Source of the DNA: Micromonospora sp. WMMD882
Lineage (GTDB): Bacteria > Actinomycetota > Actinomycetes > Mycobacteriales > Micromonosporaceae
DNA length: 64,000 nucleotides
Direction of reading: 5' to 3'
Assembly: GCF_027497255.1 (NCBI RefSeq)
Contig: NZ_CP114903.1
Location: 3,410,001 to 3,474,000, forward strand
This document shows positions 1-8,146 of the stretch, piece by piece. Position 1 is the first letter of the stretch. Each line of letters starts with the position of its first letter. The notes beneath the pieces were generated by a model. It made no database searches. It saw only the letters and a program-made list of their open reading frames with translations, and was not told where the DNA came from. A program made the position numbers and the translations under genes.

Positions 1-1
1 G

Positions 2-373
2 GTGGTCGACGAGCCGGACGGGGTGGCGTTCCTGGACACCCGGCCGGTGTTCAAGGGGCACGTGCTGGTGGTGCCGCGTACCCATCTGGTGGCCCTGGCC
101 GACCTGCCGCCGGAGAACCTGGCCGGGTACTTCGGGCTGGTCCGGCGGTTGGCGGTGGCGGTCGAGGGCGGGCTGGACGCGGGCGGCACGTTCGTGGCGA
201 TGAACAACAAGGTCTCCCAGTCGGTGCCGCACCTGCACACCCACGTGGTGCCCCGGACGAAGGGGGACGGGCTGCGCGGCTTCTTCTGGCCGCGGACCCG
301 GTACGCCGACGACGCCGAGGCCCGCTCCTACGCCGAACGGGTCTCCGCCGCGCTCGCCGCCGGGCGTTCGTAG
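2..373 (+). CDS. HIT-family hydrolase (5' end outside window)
   Basis: Partial gene; the reading frame is open to the left edge, so the first codon here is not necessarily the start. The visible 123 residues carry the histidine triad HLHTHVV (visible residues 77-83), the signature of HIT nucleotide hydrolases/transferases, preceded by the family's GHVLVVPRTH strand. HIT proteins hydrolyse nucleotide phosphoramidates or dinucleotide polyphosphates in the cytoplasm; the exact substrate cannot be told from sequence. The N-terminal CxxC-type segment seen in many HIT proteins would lie outside the window. Its last 46 bases overlap the 3' end of the convergent GNAT gene. Confidence 0.85.
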   Translation: MVDEPDGVAFLDTRPVFKGHVLVVPRTHLVALADLPPENLAGYFGLVRRLAVAVEGGLDAGGTFVAMNNKVSQSVPHLHTHVVPRTKGDGLRGFFWPRTRYADDAEARSYAERVSAALAAGRS

Positions 374-813
374 CGGGTGATCCAGAGGCCGGGCGCGGGT
401 TCGGCGTCGGCGACGGGCCGGAAGCCGAGGGATTCGTACAGGCCCCGGGCGGGGTGGTTGGCCCGGCCGGTGGCGACCAGCACCCGCCGGTCACCGGCCC
501 GGGTCAGCACCGCCCGGACCAGCGCCCGACCGGTTCCGCGCCGGTGGGCGGCCGGGTCGACCACGAGCCGGTCGATGTCGACCGTTGCGGCGTCCTCGGT
601 CCAGGCGACCGCCCCGACCAGCAGGTCGCCCTGGTACGCCCCGAGCCAGCGCAGCGGCGCGGCGCGCAGCTCGCCGAGCGTCTCGCGCAACGGTGGGATG
701 CGGTCGTCACCGATCAGCGCCGCCTCGACGGCGTACGCGGCGTGCTGGACGGCCAGCAGGCGGCGCGCGAGCGCCTCGTCGGCTGCCGGTTCGATCCCGG
801 TGGGGTCGTTCAT
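328..813 (-). CDS. GNAT family N-acetyltransferase
   Basis: Single-domain GNAT protein of about 161 residues. The acetyl-CoA-binding segment is visible as [15 protein letters not shown] (R/Q-x-x-G-x-G/A), followed by the C-terminal GLYESLGF motif typical of small GNATs. The acceptor is unknown. I chose the ATG at 813, which has AGGA about 11 bases upstream; an ATG at 831 would add six residues without a better ribosome-binding site. It converges on the HIT gene and the two stops overrun each other by 46 bp, so the last codons of each gene are antisense to the other. Confidence 0.8.
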   Translation of the reverse strand: MNDPTGIEPAADEALARRLLAVQHAAYAVEAALIGDDRIPPLRETLGELRAAPLRWLGAYQGDLLVGAVAWTEDAATVDIDRLVVDPAAHRRGTGRALVRAVLTRAGDRRVLVATGRANHPARGLYESLGFRPVADAEPAPGLWITRYERPAASAAETRSA

Positions 814-958
814 CGCCGGACATCCTGACATCCGACGGGGCCCGGGGACACCGGTTTGCCGGTGCCGGCCGCCGGCACGCCTGACCGGCGGTGGGGCGGG
901 TAAGGAAGTCGGGTCGGTGGGTGTTGCAGGGTGGGAAAGCTACGAGAGGAGTCGCATC

Positions 959-1618
<660 letters not shown>

Positions 1619-1622
1619 AACC

Positions 1623-1655
1623 GCAGGCCACCAGGCTTACGGCTTGGTGGCCTGC
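1623..1655 (+). terminator. Hairpin after the new msrA stop
   Basis: An 11-bp perfect stem (1623-1633 with 1645-1655) lies 4 bases after the msrA stop codon. There is no U-run, as usual for actinobacterial terminators. It appears to have come with the cassette, because the original msrA hairpin lies downstream at 2417-2454. Confidence 0.6.
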
Positions 1656-1672
1656 GCCGCCGAACCTCAAGA

Positions 1673-1707
1673 TCTGTACAGAATTCGCGCCAGTGACTGC
1701 CTATACT
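1673..1707 (+). promoter_or_regulatory. Toxin-antitoxin promoter and candidate autoregulatory operator
   Basis: TATACT at 1702-1707 is a near-consensus -10 element ending 6 bases before the antitoxin ATG, which predicts a leaderless transcript. The perfect 10-bp palindrome TCTGTACAGA (1673-1682) covers the -35 position and is a natural candidate for binding by the Phd-type antitoxin. Phd/YefM antitoxins are known to repress their own operons; that this palindrome is the site is inference. Confidence 0.5.
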
Positions 1708-1713
1708 TCGAGC

Positions 1714-1998
1714 ATGACCGTCGTACCGTTCACCGACGCCCGCAACCGCCTCTCGGAACTCATCGACGAGGTGACCTCGACCCACGAGCGGATAGAGATC
1801 ACCAAGCACGGCCGCGCCGCCGCGGTGCTCATCTCCGCCGACGATCTCGCGGCATTGGAGGAGACTCTGGAGGTCCTGTCCAGCGCCGAGGCCATGCGGC
1901 AACTTGCCGAGTCCAAGGCGGCGGTCGAGGCCGGTGACGTCCTCGACGCCGACGAACTCGCGGCGTTGATGGCAAAGCGGTCGAAGCAGCCACGGTGA
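1714..1998 (+). CDS. Phd/YefM-family antitoxin
   Basis: 94 residues. The N-terminal half (about residues 1-55) has the Phd/YefM fold signature: FTDARNRLSELIDEV, then ERIEITKHGRAAAVLISADDLAALEE. This domain binds DNA and represses the operon. The charged C-terminal half (LAESKAAVEAGDVLDADELAALM) is the expected toxin-binding tail. Start is the ATG at 1714, 6 bases downstream of a TATACT -10 box. Its stop overlaps the toxin start (GTGA at 1995-1998), giving the strict coupling typical of type II modules. The pair lies wholly inside the segment that splits the msrA tail. Confidence 0.9.
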   Translation: MTVVPFTDARNRLSELIDEVTSTHERIEITKHGRAAAVLISADDLAALEETLEVLSSAEAMRQLAESKAAVEAGDVLDADELAALMAKRSKQPR

Positions 1999-2285
1999 CT
2001 GGCACTGCCCCCGACCGCTACCGACTTCAGGTCGCCGGCCCGGCCGCACGCGCCTTGGCCGGACGGCTGCCAGAGAAAATCGCCGCCGCGGTCTACGAGT
2101 TCATCACCACCGCTCTCTTTGACGACCCGCATCGCGTCGGCAAACGACTGCTTCTGCCGCCGTTCGAGGGGACTTGGTCAGCCAGGCGCGGCACGTACAG
2201 GGTCCTCTACGAGATCGACGAGGACGACCGCGTCGCGACCGTGACGGCCATCGAACACCGCGCCGACGCCTACCGGTCGCGTTGA
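1995..2285 (+). CDS. RelE/ParE-superfamily toxin
   Basis: 96 residues, starting with GTG that overlaps the antitoxin stop. The C-terminal half WSARRGTYRVLYEIDEDD followed by ..EHRADAYR is the RelE-type core: an arginine-rich strand, YRVLYEID, and a terminal H..D.YR. RelE toxins cleave ribosome-bound mRNA; ParE relatives poison gyrase. The paired Phd/YefM antitoxin and the conserved RGTYRVLYEI strand favour the RelE type, but activity cannot be read from sequence. It ends 39 bp before the right-hand copy of the msrA-tail core. Confidence 0.88.
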   Translation: MTGTAPDRYRLQVAGPAARALAGRLPEKIAAAVYEFITTALFDDPHRVGKRLLLPPFEGTWSARRGTYRVLYEIDEDDRVATVTAIEHRADAYRSR

Positions 2286-2324
2286 TTCAGAGGCGGGAAC
2301 CAGCAGTGCGCCGTTCGCCAGAAT

Positions 2325-2397
2325 CGAAAAATCCCGGAGGGTACTGCAACCACGGTCCGAACGGACTGAGCTGCCCGGTCGGCGTGGCCCGCACCGC
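2325..2397 (+). pseudogene. Stranded original 3' tail of msrA
   Basis: In frame, the 24 codons starting with AAA at 2326 encode [13 protein letters not shown] followed by LSCPVGVARTA, identical to the functional msrA tail at 21 of 24 residues. Nearly all base differences are at third positions, and 19 of 24 third positions are G or C, like the host. No start codon or ribosome-binding site precedes it. No stop follows, because the frame runs on through a strong hairpin to about 2821, so the stop codon has decayed. Best read as the displaced native tail. Confidence 0.8.
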
Positions 2398-2416
2398 CGG
2401 CCGACCAGGCCTACCT

Positions 2417-2454
2417 TCGCGGGCCCGCCCCGGTTCTCCGGGGCGGGCCCGCGA
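2417..2454 (+). terminator. Original msrA terminator hairpin
   Basis: A perfect 17-bp GC-rich stem (2417-2433 with 2438-2454) with a TTCT loop lies about 20 bases after the stranded msrA tail. This position relative to the old tail suggests it terminated msrA before the insertion. It may now end toxin-antitoxin transcripts. Confidence 0.7.
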
Positions 2455-2970
2455 CGTTCTCGGCGGGCGGGCGGCGAAGGGCCCGCCAGCCGCCGGAGCC
2501 AGCGCAGGCGGCCCGAGCCAGCGCGGCCATGTGCCGGAAGAGGATCGAGCCACCCGCCACCGCCGTCCGCCATCACCGGGAGCCGGGGACCGGGGACCGC
2601 AGCGGCGGAGGCGCGCGGGGACCTGGGGACGCGGAGCCGAAGCGGGTCGTGCGGGGCTGGCCACGCCAGGTTCGGCGACCCTACGTGACAGTCTCGTGAA
2701 GATCCCGTTCCGGGCCGGTTTCGTGGCTCCGACCGTGACTACGCTAACTGGTCAGCGAGGTTGCCGGATCGCGGAATGCCAGGCGGGGCAAGCTGCGAAA
2801 TTCATCACAACCTGGACTTAGCGCAAATGGGTCATCCACCCCCGGAAGGTCACCAGGCCCCGCCCGATCGACACCGGCGCAGGCGAAGTTGCGCACTATA
2901 GCAACCAGCCCTCGACTGGGCCATCCTCCCAAGAGGCAGAATCCATCAACCTCTGGCAGCATCTTGTGTC
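2455..2970. other. Intergenic region before the NAGGN operon
   Basis: 516 bp with no gene that I can support. Weakly coding-looking frames here are shadows of GC-rich sequence. The last 150 bases before the asnO ATG are less GC-rich and should hold its promoter, which would be expected to respond to osmotic stress, but I see no convincing -35/-10 pair or classical Shine-Dalgarno site. Confidence 0.5.
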
Positions 2971-4755
2971 ATGTGCGGACTGGCAGGGGAGTTGCGACGG
3001 GACGGCTCACGCGCCGACGTGTCGACGGTCGAGCGGATGGCGGCGACCATGCACGACCGGGGCCCGGACGACAGCGGGGTCTGGTCGCAGGGACGGGTCG
3101 CCCTCGGCCACCGACGGTTGAAGATCATCGACCTGTCGGCCGCCAGCGGGCAGCCGCTGGTGGACCCGGGGGCCGGCTTGACCGGCGTCTTCAACGGCTG
3201 CGTCTACAACTACCGTGAGCTGCGCGAGGAGTTGCAGGGCAAGGGGCACCGCTTCTTCTCCTCCGGCGACACCGAGGTGGTGCTCAAGGCGTACGCCGAA
3301 TGGGGTGACGACTTCGTCGACCACCTGATCGGCATGTTCGCCGTGGCGATCACCGAACGGGACACCGGCCGCCTGGTGCTGGCCCGCGACCGGCTCGGCA
3401 TCAAGCCGCTCTACCTGGCCGAGACCCCGGACCGGGTGCGCTTCGCCAGCACCCTGCCGGCGCTGCTGGCCGGCGGCGGCGTCGACACCACGATCGACCC
3501 GGTCGCGCTCGCCCACTACCTGAGCTTCCACAGCATCGTGCCGCCGCCCCGGACCATCCTGCGCGGCGTCGCCAAGCTTCCCCCGGCCACCATCCGGGCG
3601 TACGAGCCCGACGGGCGGGTCACCGAGCGGGTCTACTGGGACCCGTCGTTCACCCGCCGGGCCGAGCGGGCCGACTGGTCCGAGCGGGACTGGCAGGACG
3701 CCCTGCACGAGTCGCTGACCACCGCGGTACGCCGCCGGATGGTCGCCGACGTGCCGGTGGGCGTGCTGCTCTCCGGTGGCCTGGACTCCAGCCTCGTGGT
3801 GGCGCTCCTGGCCGAGCAGGGGCAGCGCGGCCTGGCCACCTTCTCCATCGGTTTCGAGTCCGTCGGCGGCCGGGAGGGCGACGAGTTCCGCTACTCCGAC
3901 CTGGTGGCGAAGACGTTCGACACCGACCACCACCAGATCCGGATCGCCGCAAACGACCTCGTCCCACCGCTGGAGGCCGCCGTCGCGGCGATGAGCGAGC
4001 CGATGGTCAGCCACGACTGTGTCGCGTTCTACCTGCTCAGCGAGACGGTGGCCCGGCACGTCAAGGTGGTCCAGTCCGGGCAGGGCGCGGACGAGATCCT
4101 CGGCGGCTACCACTGGTACCCGCCGCTGCTCGGGGTCGACCGGGAACAGGCCCTCGACACGTACGCGAAGGCGTTCTTCGACCGGGACGCGGCCGGGCTG
4201 GCCCGCGTCCTCGACCCGGCCCGGCTGGCCGACGGCGACCCGGCGCGGGAGTTCGTGGCCGCGCACCTGGCCCGGGCCGGCGCGGAGACCTCGGTCGACG
4301 CCGGCCTGCGGATCGACACCCGGATCATGCTGACCGACGACCCGGTCAAGCGGGTCGACAACATGACGATGGCCCACGGCCTGGAGGCCCGGGTCCCGTT
4401 CCTCGACCACGAGTTCGTCGAGCTCGCCGCCACCTGCCCGCCGGAGCTGAAGCTGGCCCAGGGGGGCAAGGGCGTGCTCAAGGAGATCGGCCGCCGGGTG
4501 CTGCCCTGGGACGTCATCGACCGGCCCAAGGGCTACTTCCCGGTGCCCGGCCTCACCCACCTCGAAGGCAAGGTCCTCGACCGGGTACGCGACGCGCTGC
4601 ACGCCCCCGAGGCCCGCCGCCGCCAACTGTTCCGCACCGAGTACGTCGACGCTCTGCTCACCGACCCGAACGCCGAACTCACCCCGCTGAACGGAAACAA
4701 GCTGTGGCAGCTCGGACTCCTGGAAATGTGGCTCCAGAGCCACGGAATCGACTGA
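2971..4755 (+). CDS. asnO: N-acetylglutaminylglutamine amidotransferase (asparagine synthetase-like)
   Basis: 594 residues, class II glutamine amidotransferase fused to an ATP-pyrophosphatase. The protein starts MCG, so Cys2 is the glutaminase nucleophile, and N-terminal landmarks such as DRGPDDSG and HRRLKIIDLS fit the GATase II domain (about 1-200). The synthetase half has the PP-loop LLSGGLDSS near residue 266. Homologues amidate N-acetylglutaminylglutamine to the osmolyte NAGGN. The call over plain asparagine synthetase rests on the two downstream genes: a GNAT/ATP-grasp fusion 2 bp away and an M42 peptidase, the known NAGGN set. Cytoplasmic. The ATG is preceded by little recognisable Shine-Dalgarno sequence. 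Confidence 0.9.
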   Translation: MCGLAGELRRDGSRADVSTVERMAATMHDRGPDDSGVWSQGRVALGHRRLKIIDLSAASGQPLVDPGAGLTGVFNGCVYNYRELREELQGKGHRFFSSGDTEVVLKAYAEWGDDFVDHLIGMFAVAITERDTGRLVLARDRLGIKPLYLAETPDRVRFASTLPALLAGGGVDTTIDPVALAHYLSFHSIVPPPRTILRGVAKLPPATIRAYEPDGRVTERVYWDPSFTRRAERADWSERDWQDALHESLTTAVRRRMVADVPVGVLLSGGLDSSLVVALLAEQGQRGLATFSIGFESVGGREGDEFRYSDLVAKTFDTDHHQIRIAANDLVPPLEAAVAAMSEPMVSHDCVAFYLLSETVARHVKVVQSGQGADEILGGYHWYPPLLGVDREQALDTYAKAFFDRDAAGLARVLDPARLADGDPAREFVAAHLARAGAETSVDAGLRIDTRIMLTDDPVKRVDNMTMAHGLEARVPFLDHEFVELAATCPPELKLAQGGKGVLKEIGRRVLPWDVIDRPKGYFPVPGLTHLEGKVLDRVRDALHAPEARRRQLFRTEYVDALLTDPNAELTPLNGNKLWQLGLLEMWLQSHGID

Positions 4756-4757
4756 CC

Positions 4758-6629
4758 GTGAACGACACACTGGCCACCGGCACCGCGCTGACCGACGGAC
4801 AGCGGGCCCGGATCGCCCGGCGTCGGGAACGGGTCGGCCCGGGCGGCGACCCGGTCGCCCCGGGCGAGCTCACCGGCCCGTCGACCGACCCGGAGGCGCC
4901 GGCCCGCCCGGCCGGACGCACCGACGTGCTGCTCGACTGCGGGTGGGGGCGGCTGGTCTTCGGCCAGACGTTCCGTGACCCGGCCGCCGTCGCCGACGTG
5001 CTGCGCTCCGAAGCGGCCGGCTCCCGGGACATCTGCATCTACCTGCGTGACCCGCACGTGCTGGTGTCCCGGCTGCACGACGAGCTGTTCATCGACCCGT
5101 CGCTGACGTACCGGTTGCCGCTGGGCCCGGACGTGCCGGCCGGGCGTGGCCCGATCGGCGGCGAGGCGCCCGACTTCGGTGGTGACCTGCCCGGACTGCG
5201 GATCCGGCAGCTCCGCGACGACGCCGACGCGGACGCGGTGAACCGCATCTACGCGGCGAACGGGATGGTCACCGCGCCGGTGGACGTCCTGGTCGCCAAC
5301 GCGGCCACCCCGAAGTTCCTGCACCTGGTCGCCGAGTCGGTGACCGGGGAGATCGTCGGGACGATCACCGGCGTGGACCACGTCGAGGTCTTCGACGACC
5401 CGGACGACGGGGCGAGCCTGTGGTGCCTGACCGTGGACTTCAACATCGCCCCGCCCGGCACCGGGCAGGCGCTGCTGCTGGAGCTGGCCGCCCGGCTCAC
5501 CGCCCGGGGCCGGGCCTTCGTGGACCTGTCGGTGCTGGCCGAGAACGTCGGCGCGATCCGGCTCTACGAGCGGCTCGGCTTCTACCGCACCGCCACGCTC
5601 TGCGTGAAGCGGAAGAACCCGATCAACGAGCGGCTGTTCCTGCCGTCCATGCCCGACGGGTACGACCAGCTCAACCCGTACGCGCGGATCGTCGCCGACG
5701 AGGCGATGCGCCGGGGCATCCGGGTGGAGGTGACCGACCCGCGCTGGGGTGAGCTGCGGCTGACCAGCGGCGGACGGACCATCCTGACCCGGGAGTCGCT
5801 GTCCGAGCTGACCTCGGCGGTGGCGATGAGCCGCTGCGACGACAAGCGGGTCACCCGGCGGATCCTCACCGAGGCGGGGCTGAGCGTGCCGCGTGGCCGC
5901 GACGCCACCGGCGACGAGGCCGACGAGGCGTTCCTGGCCGAGCTGGGCGCGGTGGTGGTCAAGCCGGCCCGGGGCGAGCAGGGCAACGGCATCACCGTCG
6001 GGGTGCGTACCCCGGAGGCGTTGCGCGCCGCCGTCGAGCTGGCCCGGCGGTACTGTCCGGACGTGCTGATCGAGGAGCTGCGCGACGGCGAGGACCTGCG
6101 GGTCGTCGTGATCGACCACGAGGTGGTCGCGGCGGCCGTGCGGCGGCCGGCGTCGGTCACCGGCGACGGGGTGCACGACATCGCCGAGCTGATCGAGCGG
6201 CAGAGCCGCCGCCGGGCCGCCGCCACCGGTGGCGAGTCCCGCATCCCGGTCGACGAGATGACCCGCGAGGTCGTCGCCGAGGCCGGGTACGAGCTGCACG
6301 ACGTGCTGCCGGAGGGGACCGTGCTCGCCGTCCGGCGGACCGCCAACCTGCACACCGGCGGCACCATCCACGACGTGACCGGGGAGCTGCACCCGGAGAT
6401 CGCCGAGGCGTGCGTGGCGGCCAGCCGGGCGCTGGACATCCCGGTCACCGGGCTGGACCTGCTGGTCGGCGCGCCCGACCAGCCGGAGCACGTGTTCATC
6501 GAGGCGAACGAGCGGCCCGGGCTGGCCAACCACGAGCCGCAGCCGACCGCCGAGCGTTTCGTCGACCTGCTCTTCCCGGGTACCCGGGCACCGCACCGTC
6601 TCTGGTCCCCGGCGGGTGCGGCATCCTGA
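4758..6629 (+). CDS. ngg: N-acetylglutaminylglutamine synthetase (GNAT/ATP-grasp fusion)
   Basis: About 623 residues in three parts: an N-terminal region (1-140) of unclear fold, a GNAT acetyltransferase domain (about 145-290; PGTGQALLLELAARL, then AIRLYERLGF), and an ATP-grasp ligase domain (about 310-615; VVVKPARGEQGNG, then DLLVGAPDQPEHVFIEANERPG). This matches Ngg, which acetylates glutamine and joins the second glutamine before AsnO amidates the dipeptide. I chose GTG 4758, two bases after the asnO stop. An ATG at 4704 overlapping asnO would add 18 residues; neither has a strong Shine-Dalgarno site, so coupling is likely. Confidence 0.9.
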   Translation: MNDTLATGTALTDGQRARIARRRERVGPGGDPVAPGELTGPSTDPEAPARPAGRTDVLLDCGWGRLVFGQTFRDPAAVADVLRSEAAGSRDICIYLRDPHVLVSRLHDELFIDPSLTYRLPLGPDVPAGRGPIGGEAPDFGGDLPGLRIRQLRDDADADAVNRIYAANGMVTAPVDVLVANAATPKFLHLVAESVTGEIVGTITGVDHVEVFDDPDDGASLWCLTVDFNIAPPGTGQALLLELAARLTARGRAFVDLSVLAENVGAIRLYERLGFYRTATLCVKRKNPINERLFLPSMPDGYDQLNPYARIVADEAMRRGIRVEVTDPRWGELRLTSGGRTILTRESLSELTSAVAMSRCDDKRVTRRILTEAGLSVPRGRDATGDEADEAFLAELGAVVVKPARGEQGNGITVGVRTPEALRAAVELARRYCPDVLIEELRDGEDLRVVVIDHEVVAAAVRRPASVTGDGVHDIAELIERQSRRRAAATGGESRIPVDEMTREVVAEAGYELHDVLPEGTVLAVRRTANLHTGGTIHDVTGELHPEIAEACVAASRALDIPVTGLDLLVGAPDQPEHVFIEANERPGLANHEPQPTAERFVDLLFPGTRAPHRLWSPAGAAS

Positions 6630-6633
6630 CCGC

Positions 6634-7839
6634 ATGACCGAAGCCCGTCCCGTCCCACTCCCGCTCGACCTCGACTACCTGCGGCAGGTGCTGCTGGAGC
6701 TGTTGGAGATCCCCAGCCCGTCCGGGCGTACCGACCACGTGCAGCAGTACGTCGGCGAGCGGCTCTCCGCGCTCGGCATCACCTCCACCCTGACCAGGCG
6801 GGGGGCGCTGAGCGCGTGCCTGCCCGGCCCCCGCGAGACCGGCGCGGACCGGGCGATCGTGGTGCACACCGACACCATCGGCGGGATGGTCAAGCGGCTG
6901 AAGGAGAACGGTCGGCTGGAGTTGAAGTCGATCGGCACGCACAGCGCCCGGTTCGCCGAGGGCGCGCACGTGCGGATCTTCACCGACGACCTGGACCGGG
7001 TGGTCACCGGTCAGGTGCTCCCGCTGAAGGCCAGCGGGCACCGCTACAACGACGACGTCGACCTCCAGGGCGTCGGCTGGGAGCTGGTCGAGGTCCGGGT
7101 GGACGAGCCGGTGGAGGACATCGCCGGGCTGCGGGCGCTGGGCATCGACGCGGGCGACTTCGTGGCGTTCCTGCCGAACCCGACGATCACCACCAGCGGG
7201 TACGTGAAGTCCCGGCACCTGGACGACAAGGCCGGGGTGGCGGCGGTGCTGACCGCGTTCAAGGCGATGGTCGACGCCGGGATCAAGCCCCGGGTGACCG
7301 CGCACCTGCTGGTCACCGTCACCGAGGAGATCGGGCACGGGGCCAGTCACGGCCTGGATCCGGACGTCGCGGAGATCGTCTCGGTGGACGCGGCGGTGGT
7401 CGCGCCGGGCCAGCAGTCCCGGGAGGACGTGGCGACGCTGGCGATGGGCGACGGGGTGGGCCCGTTCGACTACCACCTGACCCGCAACCTGGCCGCCATC
7501 GCCGCCGAACACGACGTCGCCCTGGTCCGGGACGTCTTCGACTACTACCGCTCGGACGTGGCGGCGGCGGTCGAGGCGGGCGCGCACGCCCGGGTGGCGC
7601 TGCTCGGCTTCGGCGTGGACGCCACCCACGGCCACGAGCGCACCCACCTGGACGGGCTGCGTCACCTGACCCAGCTCCTCTGCCTCTACCTGCAGAGCGA
7701 CCTGGTCTTCCCGGAGTGGGATGCCGAGCCGGAGGGGACGCTCGCCGACTTCCCGTCGCTGTCGGTGCAGCCGGCCTCCCCGGAGGGCCCCCGGGAGGGG
7801 CCGATCGGCATCGTGGACGGCGCCTCGCCCACGGAGTGA
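6634..7839 (+). CDS. M42-family peptidase of the NAGGN osmoprotectant operon
   Basis: About 401 residues. Metal-site motifs of M42 aminopeptidases are in order: VVHTDTIGGMVK (first His/Asp), SRHLDDKAG (bridging Asp), TVTEEIGHG (catalytic Glu pair) and THGHERTHLDGL near the end. It starts 4 bp after ngg (ATG 6634). Peptidases of this type are a regular third member of NAGGN clusters in proteobacteria. The role is not established; turnover of the dipeptide when osmotic stress ends is a reasonable inference. A GTG at 6616 overlapping ngg is a possible alternative start. Confidence 0.88.
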   Translation: MTEARPVPLPLDLDYLRQVLLELLEIPSPSGRTDHVQQYVGERLSALGITSTLTRRGALSACLPGPRETGADRAIVVHTDTIGGMVKRLKENGRLELKSIGTHSARFAEGAHVRIFTDDLDRVVTGQVLPLKASGHRYNDDVDLQGVGWELVEVRVDEPVEDIAGLRALGIDAGDFVAFLPNPTITTSGYVKSRHLDDKAGVAAVLTAFKAMVDAGIKPRVTAHLLVTVTEEIGHGASHGLDPDVAEIVSVDAAVVAPGQQSREDVATLAMGDGVGPFDYHLTRNLAAIAAEHDVALVRDVFDYYRSDVAAAVEAGAHARVALLGFGVDATHGHERTHLDGLRHLTQLLCLYLQSDLVFPEWDAEPEGTLADFPSLSVQPASPEGPREGPIGIVDGASPTE

Positions 7840-7860
7840 GGACCCCCTGGTCAAAAACCG

Positions 7861-7890
7861 TTGCCGAGGCTGTCGGAAAGTGGATAGCGT
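7861..7890 (+). promoter_or_regulatory. Promoter of the rnz leader
   Basis: TTGCCG (7861-7866) and TAGCGT (7885-7890), separated by 18 bases, look like a good housekeeping promoter. Transcription would begin near 7897, about 250 bases ahead of the rnz start, giving a long 5' leader. Confidence 0.55.
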
Positions 7891-7923
7891 GGCGGTACAC
7901 GGGAAGGGAGGTGATCCGAAGCT

Positions 7924-7962
7924 TTGTGTAGTTATCGGACTCGTGAGGTGGCTGTCCGCTAG
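7924..7962 (+). CDS. Candidate 12-codon leader ORF upstream of rnz
   Basis: TTG at 7924 opens MCSYRTREVAVR and stops with TAG at 7960-7962. It follows AAGGGAGGTGATCC (7904-7917), an extended near-perfect complement of the 16S rRNA 3' end, at workable spacing. The sequence around it looks unlike random GC-rich spacer. A second frame through the same bases stops at 7973-7975 but would have to start upstream of the Shine-Dalgarno site. It could be a regulatory leader peptide; no database check was possible. Confidence 0.4.
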   Translation: MCSYRTREVAVR

Positions 7963-8061
7963 CCGCTGTCCTTGACAGTCGACCGCCCACCCCTCCGGGG
8001 GCGGGCACGCAAGATCGTCGAGACCGTGTGGCAGCGGTGCGGCGAATCCACGACAGCCACC

Positions 8062-8123
8062 CGACCCCCGGGGTGCCGGCCCAGTCCAGCCGGTCCGCGT
8101 CAGCGCGGAAGCCCCGGGGGTCG
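8062..8123 (+). ncRNA. Structured RNA element just upstream of the rnz start
   Basis: A perfect 12-bp closing stem (8062-8073 with 8112-8123) encloses two smaller hairpins, CCGGC/GCCGG and CCGCG-TCAG-CGCGG, giving a three-way-junction shape. It ends 8 bases before the rnz Shine-Dalgarno sequence (ACGGAGGGG, 8132-8140). Another hairpin of the GCCC-CCCC/GGGG-GGGC type lies upstream, around 7985-8010. There is no U-run, so control of translation or RNA stability is more likely than intrinsic termination. The function is inferred only from position and structure. Confidence 0.45.
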
Positions 8124-8146
8124 ACCCATGTACGGAGGGGCACGCC

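Noticed and set aside
1714..2285. Insertion sequence or prophage as the carrier of the toxin-antitoxin pair
   Set aside because: No transposase, integrase, terminal inverted repeats or phage genes are within or beside the 783-bp unit, so a conventional element is not supported.
2174..2821. 215-codon frame that contains the second msrA tail
   Set aside because: It starts inside the toxin gene out of frame and runs through a terminator hairpin; only the 24 codons of the old msrA tail are meaningful.
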